Assembly (NCBI GenBank): GCA_040758525.1 | Contig: JBFLVQ010000630.1 | Coordinates: 1 to 5,685, forward strand | Length of the DNA: 5,685 bases | Source: JBFLVQ01 sp040758525 | Lineage (GTDB): Bacteria; Acidobacteriota; Blastocatellia; Chloracidobacteriales; JADJPF01 | Reading direction: 5' to 3' | Shown: in pieces, positions 1 through 5,057 of the stretch | Numbering within the stretch: the first letter of the stretch is position 1 | Layout of the letters: every line of letters starts with the position of its first letter | Made by a program: the position numbers and the translations under genes | The notes under the pieces: generated by a model | What the model saw: the letters and a program-made list of their open reading frames with translations, nothing else | Databases searched by the model: none | What the model was told of the DNA's origin: nothing

Positions 1-89
1 CTGTGTTTTTCTAAAGCTCATTGAAAAATTGATGTATTGACTTGATAACTTTTCTACCATTAAATCCATTTACGAAAGGTTTTGAAACT

Positions 90-392
90 ATGGAGAGTAG
101 GAGATTGGTAGCAGTTCGTAAAGCAGATAGAACAACAATGGTGATACTGAAACGTAAGGAAAAGAGTACTATCGCAAAACTAACCTACCAATATAGCACA
201 TTGCCTGTTGAAGAGATGTTAAGTCATTTTACTGCAGAGTTACAGGTGCTTAAGCAGTCAGAAAACCACTCCTGTAAATCCAGTATAACCTCAGTAATGG
301 AATTGGAATTAATAAACAGCTTGTCACCAAATAACGATCATTGCCTGTGGAAAGATTGTCTGATCATTGATGATTTAAACGATCACGAGTAA
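90..392 (+). CDS. Hypothetical protein, 100 aa
   Basis: I do not recognise this protein. The frame is open from a TTG at 42, but I prefer the ATG at 90 because an AAAGG motif (75-79) lies 10 nt upstream of it, while the TTG has no ribosome binding site. The product is soluble-looking, with no signal peptide or membrane segment. Its N-terminal half is basic (MESRRLVAVRKADRT, then ILKRKEKST) and its C-terminus is acidic (LIIDDLNDHE). Two cysteines in the last third (NHSCKS and DHCLWKDC regions) do not form a recognisable metal site. It stands alone, followed by more than 300 nt without a gene. Codon use is A/T-rich compared with the gene at 2744. It could be a small accessory or element-borne protein. 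That it is a real gene is likely but not certain. Confidence 0.5.
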   Translation: MESRRLVAVRKADRTTMVILKRKEKSTIAKLTYQYSTLPVEEMLSHFTAELQVLKQSENHSCKSSITSVMELELINSLSPNNDHCLWKDCLIIDDLNDHE

Positions 393-707
393 GAACATAG
401 ACATTAAAAATTACTAAGTGCCAGTCATTGTTCTTATAGTACCAATTACTCTGCTTTTCTGGATTTTTATTGAAAATCAATAGCTATCTTTTACTGTGAG
501 AAGTAGAGTTTCTGATTAACCGCAAGCTACTACTCGCTGTTGGTACTATTGGTTGCTATATGGATGGACAAATAGCCTGCGACAATACTGTTTTACTCAT
601 AACAATATATCGATATTACGATTAATATCATAGATGCTAGAAACAGATCGCTCTTTAGTCAGAATAAAAAGAGTTGTTAAGAATATAGTAAAAACCCACT
701 GTAATAA
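393..707. other. Gene-free A/T-rich stretch with a 10-bp inverted repeat
   Basis: No convincing coding frame is seen. A 10-bp perfect inverted repeat is present: ATAGTACCAA at 436-445 and TTGGTACTAT at 540-549, about 94 nt apart. A short open frame starting at 634 overlaps the transposase fragment in another phase and looks non-coding. Homology to the IS21 fragment begins abruptly near 711-714, just after a TAA at 705, so the right edge of this stretch is a truncation boundary. Confidence 0.4.
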
Positions 708-1205
708 ATTGGTCAGGGAGTTACCTTACAGTTGTTGTGGCAAGAATACTACCTTGCGCACCCAGGCCAGGCTTATCACTACACCCAATTTTGTTGTTTG
801 TACAAACAATGGAGTCAACACCTCAAAGCCAGTATGCGGCAAACAGATCGCGCGGGTGAGAAAATGTTTGTCGATTATGCCGGCCAAACCGTAGCCATTA
901 TTTCGCCTCAAAGTGGCGAACAAAGATCGGCACAAATTTTTGTTGCTGTCTTGGGGGCCTCAAACTACACCTACGCCGAGGCCACTTACACACAGACATT
1001 GGCAGATTGGTTGGGGTCACATATACGGGCATTTGAATACTTCGGCGGCACGCCGCAGTTGCTGATTCCTGATAATTTAAAGAGTGGAGTTAGTAAAGCC
1101 TGCCGCTATGAATCAGATCTTAATCCTGCTTATGCAGAGATGGCAGCACATTACGGTATTGCGGTAGTGCCGGCGCGCCCGTTTAAAGCTCGCGACAAGG
1201 ATTAG
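708..1205 (+). pseudogene. istA: IS21-family transposase IstA, internal fragment truncated at both ends
   Basis: IstA is the DDE transposase of IS21 elements, acting with the ATPase IstB. The fragment opens at 708 after a TAA; recognisable IstA text begins around GVTLQLLWQEYYLAHPG, before the TTG at 732 that could serve as a start. Family landmarks numbered from 732 are the first catalytic Asp in MFVDYAGQTV (D48), VAVLGASNYTYAEAT (72-85), FEYFGGTPQLLIPDNLKSG with the second Asp (D114), the CRYESDLNPAYAEMAAHYG block (124-142), and VPARPFKARDKD. The frame ends exactly where the family continues to the catalytic Glu (DKAKVE), so that residue is missing. About 160 residues remain of a protein usually near 500. 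The N-terminal helix-turn-helix and C-terminal part are absent and no istB follows. It cannot be active; the family call is firm. Confidence 0.88.
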
Positions 1206-1447
1206 GCTTCATACTGCACCTCGTTTTGTATTTTTGACACAAGTTTAGGATATCGGCGGCGATCCTTGAATCTTTCACCGGGCTGGGTGTGGGGCAATGG
1301 CCCTGTAGGCGGCTCAAATAGAATTCTTCCTCTATCATCAGTCCGAACGGCATACAAAACACCTTCAATCGCGAATCGTTTTGCAGTAGACAGGTGCATT
1401 CCCATTTGCACTGCAATTTCTACATGATCATGAGAAACAGCCTCAAC
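1202..1447 (-). pseudogene. C-terminal helix-turn-helix tail of a probable recombinase, truncated
   Basis: The minus-strand frame is open from 1447 to a TAA at 1204-1202. It reads a helix-turn-helix-like segment (VEIAVQMGMHLSTAKRFAIEG), then a conserved-looking tail (LYAVRTDDRGRILFEPPTG, KDRRRYPKL, EVQYEA). The helix-turn-helix followed by an FEPP motif, a basic RRR stretch and a terminal EVQ-EA resembles the C-terminal tail of serine-recombinase or resolvase-type proteins of large soil bacteria; I base this on memory of such tails, not on an alignment. The catalytic domain is absent and no credible start or ribosome binding site is seen (GTG at 1411 is the only nearby option). Its stop overlaps the end of the convergent IstA fragment. 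The coding nature is fairly well supported and the exact family less so. Confidence 0.5.
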
Positions 1448-1554
1448 TTACATTCCATTGCGCATCTGAGGAGAAACAGACTTCTTGTTGGTCGCTTTTG
1501 AGCTATGAGGTAAGCTAATCTCCGCTTACGAGCCTGATCTAGATCGATCTCCAT
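1420..1554 (-). CDS. Possible short ORF or gene remnant, 44 aa
   Basis: A minus-strand frame is open from 1608 to a TAG at 1422-1420, with an ATG at 1554. Upstream of the ATG it reads FPVYQLVYHPAMEIDLD, then QARKRRLAYLIAQKRP, then a hydrophobic end. The mixture of YQLVYHP and a charged DQARKRRLAYLIAQKR helix looks more protein-like than random A/T-rich DNA. However, there is no ribosome binding site, the last 15 residues look unstructured, and the 3' end overlaps the recombinase-tail frame. It may be a remnant of a gene cut by the inverted-repeat element at 1605-1685, or chance. Confidence 0.2.
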   Translation of the reverse strand: MEIDLDQARKRRLAYLIAQKRPTRSLFLLRCAMECKLRLFLMIM

Positions 1555-1604
1555 TGCAGGGTGATAGACCAATTGATAGACTGGAAAATCGCAGGCTTCT
1601 TTTT

Positions 1605-1685
1605 TATGTCACTTTGGGAATGCAAAACCATATATGATCATCAATAAAAATTTTCCAATATAGTTCTGTTTTCCAAAGTGACATA
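1605..1685. repeat. 81-bp element with ~15-bp terminal inverted repeats (MITE-like)
   Basis: The left arm TATGTCACTTTGGGAA (1605-1620) and right arm TTCCAAAGTGACATA (1671-1685) are inverted copies differing by one extra G. They enclose 50 bp of A/T-rich sequence with no gene. Both ends carry a TA step outside TGTCAC, compatible with TA-target insertion such as IS630/mariner-type elements, but no TGTCAC-ended transposase is present here. A CTTC before the left arm and GAAG after the right arm extend the symmetry imperfectly. It is not a good intrinsic terminator: neither strand has a T-run after the stem. A solo MITE or a pair of IS ends is the likeliest reading. Confidence 0.45.
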
Positions 1686-1693
1686 GAAGAGCT

Positions 1694-1707
1694 AGGGAAG
1701 ATTCCCT
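1694..1707. repeat. Short palindrome downstream of the lectin gene
   Basis: AGGGAAGATTCCCT is a perfect 6-bp inverted repeat around a 2-nt centre. It lies about 41 nt past the lectin stop on the minus strand. It could contribute to 3'-end formation of that transcript, but no U-run follows, so a classical intrinsic terminator is not supported. Confidence 0.25.
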
Positions 1708-1747
1708 CTACTAGTTTACCCTCTCCATTTACTTCTCAATCTTGACA

Positions 1748-2215
1748 TCAACTGTTTGTGCCTGAAGCCCATGCTGGGGTGGCTTGGTAAAGCACCAGGT
1801 TGCCATCATTCTGTAAATAGAGACCGACCGGCACTTTTCCATTTGTATTGCTCGCCCAAATCGCACTTCCTTTCGAGTTATATACGACCAGATTACCGTC
1901 ATTTTGTACGACAAAGGTATCATTTTGATTGTTATTTGTGCCTGTGGCCCAGAGCGCTTTGCCCGTGAAGGTAACTCCTTGCTTGAGCGGTGGAGCAGTG
2001 CCGATCACCTGATACAGAACTAGGTTTCCATCTGTTTGCAGGATCGTGACATATTCTTGGTTTGGGGAAGGATACCACATACCATTACTGGTAAATGTGG
2101 TGTTAGGAAGGACTAGGTTTGCCGGACCTCCCCCGCCTGGAACTAAAGTTGTAAAAGTGTAAGGGGCTGATGGACCGAGAGTGACTTGTACAGTTGATTG
2201 GGCTTGTGTGCTCAT
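1748..2215 (-). CDS. Bulb-type (B_lectin) mannose-binding-like lectin, 155 aa
   Basis: This is a compact three-repeat beta-prism II lectin of the B_lectin type, a fold that binds mannose. The diagnostic QxDxNxVxY sugar-binding motif occurs three times: QTDGNLVLY (60-68), QNDGNLVVY (104-112) and QNDGNLVLY (135-143). Each later repeat is accompanied by a W-A motif (ALWATGTNN, AIWASNTNG, PAWASGTNS) as is usual for the fold, and all motif residues are intact, so binding competence is plausible. The start is supported by AAAGGAG 7 nt before the ATG. No signal peptide is visible; the first 35 residues are Thr/Pro/Gly-rich (VPGGGGPANL). Export would therefore need a non-classical route, or the protein acts in the cytoplasm or after lysis. 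It is divergent from the surface protein at 2744. Ligand and role are inferred only. Confidence 0.9.
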   Translation of the reverse strand: MSTQAQSTVQVTLGPSAPYTFTTLVPGGGGPANLVLPNTTFTSNGMWYPSPNQEYVTILQTDGNLVLYQVIGTAPPLKQGVTFTGKALWATGTNNNQNDTFVVQNDGNLVVYNSKGSAIWASNTNGKVPVGLYLQNDGNLVLYQATPAWASGTNS

Positions 2216-2222
2216 TTAATAT

Positions 2223-2229
2223 CTCCTTT
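2223..2229 (-). promoter_or_regulatory. Ribosome binding site of the lectin gene
   Basis: The minus strand reads AAAGGAG followed by 7 nt (ATATTAA) and the ATG at 2215. This near-ideal Shine-Dalgarno site fixes the lectin start. Confidence 0.8.
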
Positions 2230-2428
2230 GTTTGCGTAAGAGGTTAGAAACAGAATTTACACCTGGTTTGCGTAGTGCCTGTTAGGGTAAAACTCCATTT
2301 AGTTTTCATTGCCATCAGGCGAGGTGAAAAATAATGCATCCGTGATAACAATGTAAGGGTAGAAAAAGGGTCGTTATTATTGTTCTTCTTTTTGACCATT
2401 ATTATGAAGAAAGGAGTTAGCCTTGTGA

Positions 2429-2491
2429 TTCCCACAGGTTTGAGTGTCTTTCCCACGGATTTGAGCGTGTTTCCCACGGATTTGAGTAGGC
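2429..2491. repeat. Three tandem copies of a 21-bp repeat
   Basis: Units start at 2429, 2450 and 2471, each beginning TTCCCAC, then (A/G)G(G/A)TTTGAG, then a variable 5-6 nt end. Units 2 and 3 share the first 16 bases (TTCCCACGGATTTGAG); unit 1 differs by two bases in that core. The 21-nt period keeps reading frame, so minus-strand frames show heptads such as SNPWETR, but no start or ribosome binding site supports translation. The array lies between two divergent promoter regions and might be a binding-site array or a slippage product. Confidence 0.65.
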
Positions 2492-2649
2492 TCTTTTATG
2501 TATGCTGACAAATTGGTACACTAGCAGTTCGTTGGTTTTTATACCATTACTAAGAGTACTATGTCGGTGCGAACAGAACCATTTCTGTTTGCAAGCTGCT
2601 ATATCTACTTCAAGCTTTACCATTTGGACACTCCCATCTAACTTTGTTT

Positions 2650-2678
2650 TTGCATCTCTGCTAACCAACCTTTATCAT
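2650..2678 (+). promoter_or_regulatory. Candidate sigma-70-type promoter for the 2744 gene
   Basis: TTGCAT (2650-2655), a 17-nt spacer, then TATCAT (2673-2678). The -10 box matches consensus at 5 of 6 positions, the -35 at 3 of 6. It would give a leader of about 60 nt. Only the hexamers and spacing support it. Confidence 0.3.
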
Positions 2679-2720
2679 TAGACGAAAACGAAGAAATGTC
2701 CTTTCCTTTAATTAATATTA

Positions 2721-2728
2721 GGGAGGTG
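2721..2728 (+). promoter_or_regulatory. Strong Shine-Dalgarno, oddly far from the ATG
   Basis: GGGAGGTG is 15 nt from the ATG at 2744 but 6 nt from an in-frame CTG at 2735 (CTG AAA AGA ATG). The frame is closed by TGA at 2729-2731. Either the ATG is used with a long spacer, or translation begins at CTG and adds three residues (a basic KR). Confidence 0.6.
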
Positions 2729-2743
2729 TGAAACCTGAAAAGA

Positions 2744-3925
2744 ATGTCGAAGTTGTCAGTTAAAAACGAGTCTCTTCCCACACGTTGTGAAGTCTGCCAC
2801 CAAGATGACTTTTTTGATCCGAAGACAGGCTATTGCGCGCGTTGCGCACCAGTGGCAACCATTAAATGGCAGTCTTCAAAACTCGTACTCAAGCCTTTGT
2901 GCATAACCTTGTTTCGGTTACCACCTGGTATCCTGGCAATCGCGTTCACACTCATCCCCTTGCTTGGCTATTTGGTACTAGAAACGGCCTTGCTCTTGCT
3001 GTTATTGCCTATTACTACTCTCTTTGGTAGTGGGACAAGAGGTGGCTGGATGAGGAGTTACCCAAATTCACTCCACAGCCAGCTTGCCACACGCATCATT
3101 GAGGTCTGGCATTGGATCTTCGCTGCGCTCATAGGCAGTCGCGTAAAACCCTGGCAAGCCATCGTGTACGTGGCACTGCCGCTGATTCTAGTACTAGTCT
3201 TTGTACCAATGTTTAAACCTGATTCTGCTATCGTCCTGCCCACACAAGCGTCGGCACAGGACAAATATTCAAATTTGCTGCGTAAAATCGCTGTGCCAGA
3301 AGATCGTGCGACCTATGGCGACTATAAGGATTATGGTTATTGGAGTGGCTCGCAGTATAGGAATTATGAGGATCTGCCAGCAGGCTATTGGGTCTACCTC
3401 TATCCGCACTGGTATATCTGGAAGCAGCAAAATAAACAGCAACGACAAGTACAGCCCGTGCAGGCAGTCAGCGATGTCACTGCCTGGTCGGCTGCTCAGG
3501 CTACCGGCACGCCAGATACCCCCCAAGCGGGCGACTACCGCACCGCCTGGGCCTCATTACTTCCCGATGGCGGGCTGGAATGGTTGAAGCTTGACTATGA
3601 GCATGCTATCAAGATCGCTGAAGTGCGTGTGAGAGAGAGTTACAATAGTGGCACGATCGTGAAAGTGGCAGCAGTGCTCGATAACGGTAGTGAAACACTT
3701 TTGTGGGAGGGACAGGATACCACTAGCACTGCACCAGCTGATTTTCTGGTACAGCCAAAGATCACCGTTAAAGCTAAATCGATCAAAGTTTATCTTGATA
3801 CTAGGCTCAAGCCTGGGTGGAACGAGATCGATGCAGTCGAACTGATTGGCCAAGACGGCAGTGGTCAATGGGCTTCACGTGCGAGCGCGAGTAGTTCCTA
3901 TGCCGATCGGCTGAAAAAAGAGTAA
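2744..3925 (+). CDS. Membrane protein with N-terminal zinc ribbon and C-terminal discoidin-like domain, 393 aa
   Basis: Domains in order: a short cytoplasmic zinc ribbon with C15-x2-C18 and C31-x2-C34; a long hydrophobic stretch (about 53-95: two helices or a hairpin); a second hydrophobic block around 123-132 and a clear membrane helix at about 137-157; an aromatic-rich linker (about 191-226, with YGDYKDYGYW and YWVYLYPHWYIW); a Gln-rich spacer (228-240); then a beta-rich domain (about 243-370). The last has the pattern of discoidin/F5-8-type-C-like carbohydrate- or surface-binding domains: AQATGTPDTPQAGD, TAWASLLPDGGLEWLKLDY, VRVRESYNSGTIVKV and GWNEIDAVELIG. The C-terminal domain most likely lies outside the membrane, with the zinc ribbon inside. 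No catalytic motif is seen. It stands alone, convergent with the minus-strand pair ending at 4060. A role in adhesion or sensing is inference; gene reality and architecture are well supported. Confidence 0.85.
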   Translation: MSKLSVKNESLPTRCEVCHQDDFFDPKTGYCARCAPVATIKWQSSKLVLKPLCITLFRLPPGILAIAFTLIPLLGYLVLETALLLLLLPITTLFGSGTRGGWMRSYPNSLHSQLATRIIEVWHWIFAALIGSRVKPWQAIVYVALPLILVLVFVPMFKPDSAIVLPTQASAQDKYSNLLRKIAVPEDRATYGDYKDYGYWSGSQYRNYEDLPAGYWVYLYPHWYIWKQQNKQQRQVQPVQAVSDVTAWSAAQATGTPDTPQAGDYRTAWASLLPDGGLEWLKLDYEHAIKIAEVRVRESYNSGTIVKVAAVLDNGSETLLWEGQDTTSTAPADFLVQPKITVKAKSIKVYLDTRLKPGWNEIDAVELIGQDGSGQWASRASASSSYADRLKKE

Positions 3926-4059
3926 ATGGCGTTGATTAAGGCCGTGACAAGGGAAGCCGCGATAGGACACTATAGGAAATTTGATAGCTTGAACCAAAAT
4001 ATGACTGTTTTGCATATCTCGCAAATCGGTACATTTCAAGTCCGTTGATTGTTGTTCCG

Positions 4060-4326
4060 TTACTCAACTTTAATCTCACCTGAATGAATGCCAGCGGCAA
4101 TATTGTCCAGGATCTTGGCATAGCGGTAAAAGCCATCATATCGGCTGCACAACTCATCCATCTCGCCTTCTCCAGCGGTATCAAGTAATTTCTTGAAACT
4201 GGGCATTAGCGGTGCCGTCTCTACAAAGATCGTCATTTCATTATTGCCAGCCCGCTCCAACTCTCGTACACGGGCATCGATTTGTGCTGCAATCTGTAAC
4301 TGCTTAGTGTTTAGGCTTTTCTTCAA
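4060..4326 (-). CDS. Small hypothetical protein, second gene of a two-gene unit, about 88 aa
   Basis: I cannot name a family. The frame is open further upstream but there it only overlaps the preceding gene, so the real protein probably starts near a TTG at 4326 (MKKSLNTKQL), overlapping the upstream gene by 23 nt; a GTG further upstream is an alternative. A polar helix (QLQIAAQIDARVRELERAG, 9-27) is followed by MTIFVETAPLMPSFKKLL and a conserved-looking C-terminal block, EMDELCSRYDGFYRYAKIL (55-73), then DNIAAGIHSGEIKVE. It is soluble, with no signal or membrane segment and one cysteine. Overlap with the upstream DNA-binding gene suggests translational coupling and a shared job, for example partner of the regulator. 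The stop is TAA at 4062-4060. Confidence 0.6.
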   Translation of the reverse strand: MKKSLNTKQLQIAAQIDARVRELERAGNNEMTIFVETAPLMPSFKKLLDTAGEGEMDELCSRYDGFYRYAKILDNIAAGIHSGEIKVE

Positions 4327-4558
4327 TGGGTTTATTAGGCTGCCCTTGTCTACGCAATGCTCCACTACTAACAGCCAGTTGTAATGCCTTCTCAACATCA
4401 GCACGATAGAACATTTTGAGCTTATGATCATCTTGAGATGACAACATTCTAGTTAAGCCATGATCCTTGAGAATACCAATCCATCGATAATAGGAACGTT
4501 CACTAACATCAAACTCTCTCTTTAATATCTCTCTAAAAGAACAAAACATGCCTATCAT
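4304..4558 (-). CDS. Small winged-helix / MerR-like DNA-binding protein, 84 aa
   Basis: Residues 8-35 (FREILKREFDVSERSYYRWI and GILKDHGL) look like a helix-turn-helix in which SERSYYRWI is the recognition helix. A basic wing-like part follows (KLKMFYRADVEKALQLA, 46-62). The order helix-turn-helix, then YRxxDVEKAL, resembles the DNA-binding half of MerR/excisionase-type proteins; there is no effector or oligomerisation domain beyond it. Start choice is uncertain: ATG at 4558 or the second ATG at 4549, both without a clear ribosome binding site. It heads the minus-strand unit and faces the 4631 gene across a 72-nt gap, an arrangement typical of a regulator controlling a divergent promoter. DNA binding is well supported by motif; the target is inferred. 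Confidence 0.6.
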   Translation of the reverse strand: MIGMFCSFREILKREFDVSERSYYRWIGILKDHGLTRMLSSQDDHKLKMFYRADVEKALQLAVSSGALRRQGQPNKPIEEKPKH

Positions 4559-4619
4559 CGTGTTGCAATTGATTCTGTTACCATTTCACTACACAGTTGA
4601 GCTTGTTGGATAAGCTGAT

Positions 4620-4624
4620 AGGAG
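4620..4624 (+). promoter_or_regulatory. Ribosome binding site of the 4631 gene
   Basis: AGGAG followed by 6 nt (TCCTAA) and ATG at 4631. This fixes the start and supports real translation of an otherwise unrecognised frame. Confidence 0.65.
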
Positions 4625-4630
4625 TCCTAA

Positions 4631-4852
4631 ATGTGGAATAGAATCAAACAGTGGTTTGGCAAAAAGGATAATTCTGCTAATGGCCCATCAACCAGTGACT
4701 TCGAGCACGAGTTGTTGATCGATGCCAAGAATGAGAGGGTAGCACGTTGGTACACAAGCTATGGGGCATTGCCACTTTTGGATACCCCGTTTTCTCTACT
4801 CTTGCCAATGGCAACCATACGAACAGCTCTACAAGCCACCGGGAAGCTCTGA
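4631..4852 (+). CDS. Small hypothetical protein, 73 aa (possibly truncated or frameshifted)
   Basis: A good ribosome binding site and ATG start support translation. The N-terminus is a short amphipathic, basic-aromatic helix (MWNRIKQWFGKK), followed by a polar linker and a charged segment (FEHELLIDAKNERVARWYTS, 24-43), then a more hydrophobic tail (LLDTPFSLLLPMATI). I recognise no family. The stop at 4850-4852 lies 16 nt before the stop of a convergent minus-strand fragment. Another plus frame takes over from 4761 through the same DNA (for example QPYEQLYKPPGSSD), so a frameshift near 4760-4810 or truncation by the rearrangement just downstream is possible. It is divergent from the DNA-binding gene at 4558. 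Confidence 0.5.
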   Translation: MWNRIKQWFGKKDNSANGPSTSDFEHELLIDAKNERVARWYTSYGALPLLDTPFSLLLPMATIRTALQATGKL

Positions 4853-4868
4853 TTTGACAAAAAATATT

Positions 4869-5042
4869 TTAATGGCTCTTATCACATCGCCAACAATCGC
4901 ATTCAACAGTGCGAGCACTTATCAACCCTCCTTCATGCCTCAAGCCAAAGCCACAACAATGTTCACACTTCGGATCGTAACTACCTATATGGTTGAGAGT
5001 AGGAAATTGTGCTGGATCAAAGACACCCTGTTGCGCTTCCAC
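4869..5042 (-). CDS. Cysteine-rich zinc-binding C-terminal fragment, 57 aa, inverted copy of the segment at the window end
   Basis: Minus frame open from 5057, possible GTG start at 5042, TAA at 4871-4869. Cysteines numbered from the GTG are C26-x2-C29-C30 (KCEHCCGFG) and C48-x-C50-x2-C53 (VECDCWRC), a CxxC...CxC arrangement fitting a zinc finger. The same protein segment is encoded on the plus strand at 5586-5685. The copies share FPTLNH, KCEHCCGFG and LRHEGGLISA, and several differences are silent (CAA/CAG, GAA/GAG, CCG/CCT, AAG/AAA), good evidence that both were translated in this phase. Cys-x2-Cys-x-Gly-x-Gly followed by Cys-x-Cys is common at the C-terminus of replication-type helix-turn-helix and DnaC-like proteins. 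No ribosome binding site is visible, so this may be a displaced gene end rather than an independent small protein. Confidence 0.5.
   Translation of the reverse strand: MEAQQGVFDPAQFPTLNHIGSYDPKCEHCCGFGLRHEGGLISARTVECDCWRCDKSH
4913..5009. repeat. Left arm of a ~97-bp inverted repeat (partner at 5589-5685)
   Basis: Positions 4913-4961 are the exact reverse complement of 5637-5685 (49 bp). Beyond that, 4962-5009 match 5589-5636 without gaps at lower identity, including a perfect TTGAGAGTAGGAAA block. The gapless, codon-spaced mismatches indicate diverged coding copies rather than a recent simple duplication. Confidence 0.9.
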
Positions 5043-5057
5043 ATATGGGTTGGAGGC

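Larger units (their letters stand above)
2216..2743. other. Divergent intergenic region between the lectin and the surface protein
   Basis: The 528 nt between two diverging genes should hold both promoters. Open frames on the minus strand here (for example ending at 2244 and 2417) have no ribosome binding site, no recognisable motifs, and run through the 21-bp tandem repeat, so I treat them as non-coding. Visible contents are the lectin ribosome binding site, an A/T-rich stretch near 2370-2410, the tandem repeat at 2429-2491 and a candidate promoter at 2650-2678. Confidence 0.5.

Noticed and set aside
90..115. Similarity of GAGAGTAGGAGATTG near 94 to GAGAGTAGGAAATTG near 4995
   Set aside because: The match is about 15 bp with one mismatch, in unrelated coding contexts and without extension; it is likely chance.
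436..549. 10-bp inverted repeat ATAGTACCAA / TTGGTACTAT
   Set aside because: It is real but short and widely spaced, with no adjoining element or flanking duplication to make it an IS end or attachment site.
634..894. 86-aa plus frame overlapping the start of the IstA fragment
   Set aside because: It runs out of phase with the clearly homologous IstA frame and has no motif or ribosome binding site, so it is a shadow.
2429..2491. CRISPR array
   Set aside because: The repeats are directly tandem with no unique spacers and a 21-bp period.
2244..2668. Two overlapping minus-strand frames of 77 and 83 aa upstream of the lectin
   Set aside because: Both owe part of their openness to the 21-bp tandem repeat, neither has a ribosome binding site, and neither resembles a known protein.
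3201..3868. Several 85-128 aa frames within the surface-protein gene on both strands
   Set aside because: They are inside a well-supported domain-bearing gene and show no independent motifs.
3936..4184. 82-aa minus frame overlapping the 3' part of the small partner gene
   Set aside because: It reads the same strand in another phase as the more protein-like 4060-4326 frame and has no start signals.
4854..4882. TTGACA, 17 nt, TCTTAT promoter-like pair
   Set aside because: The -35 is perfect but the -10 matches only 4 of 6 in A/T-rich DNA, and no gene with a ribosome binding site follows at a suitable distance.
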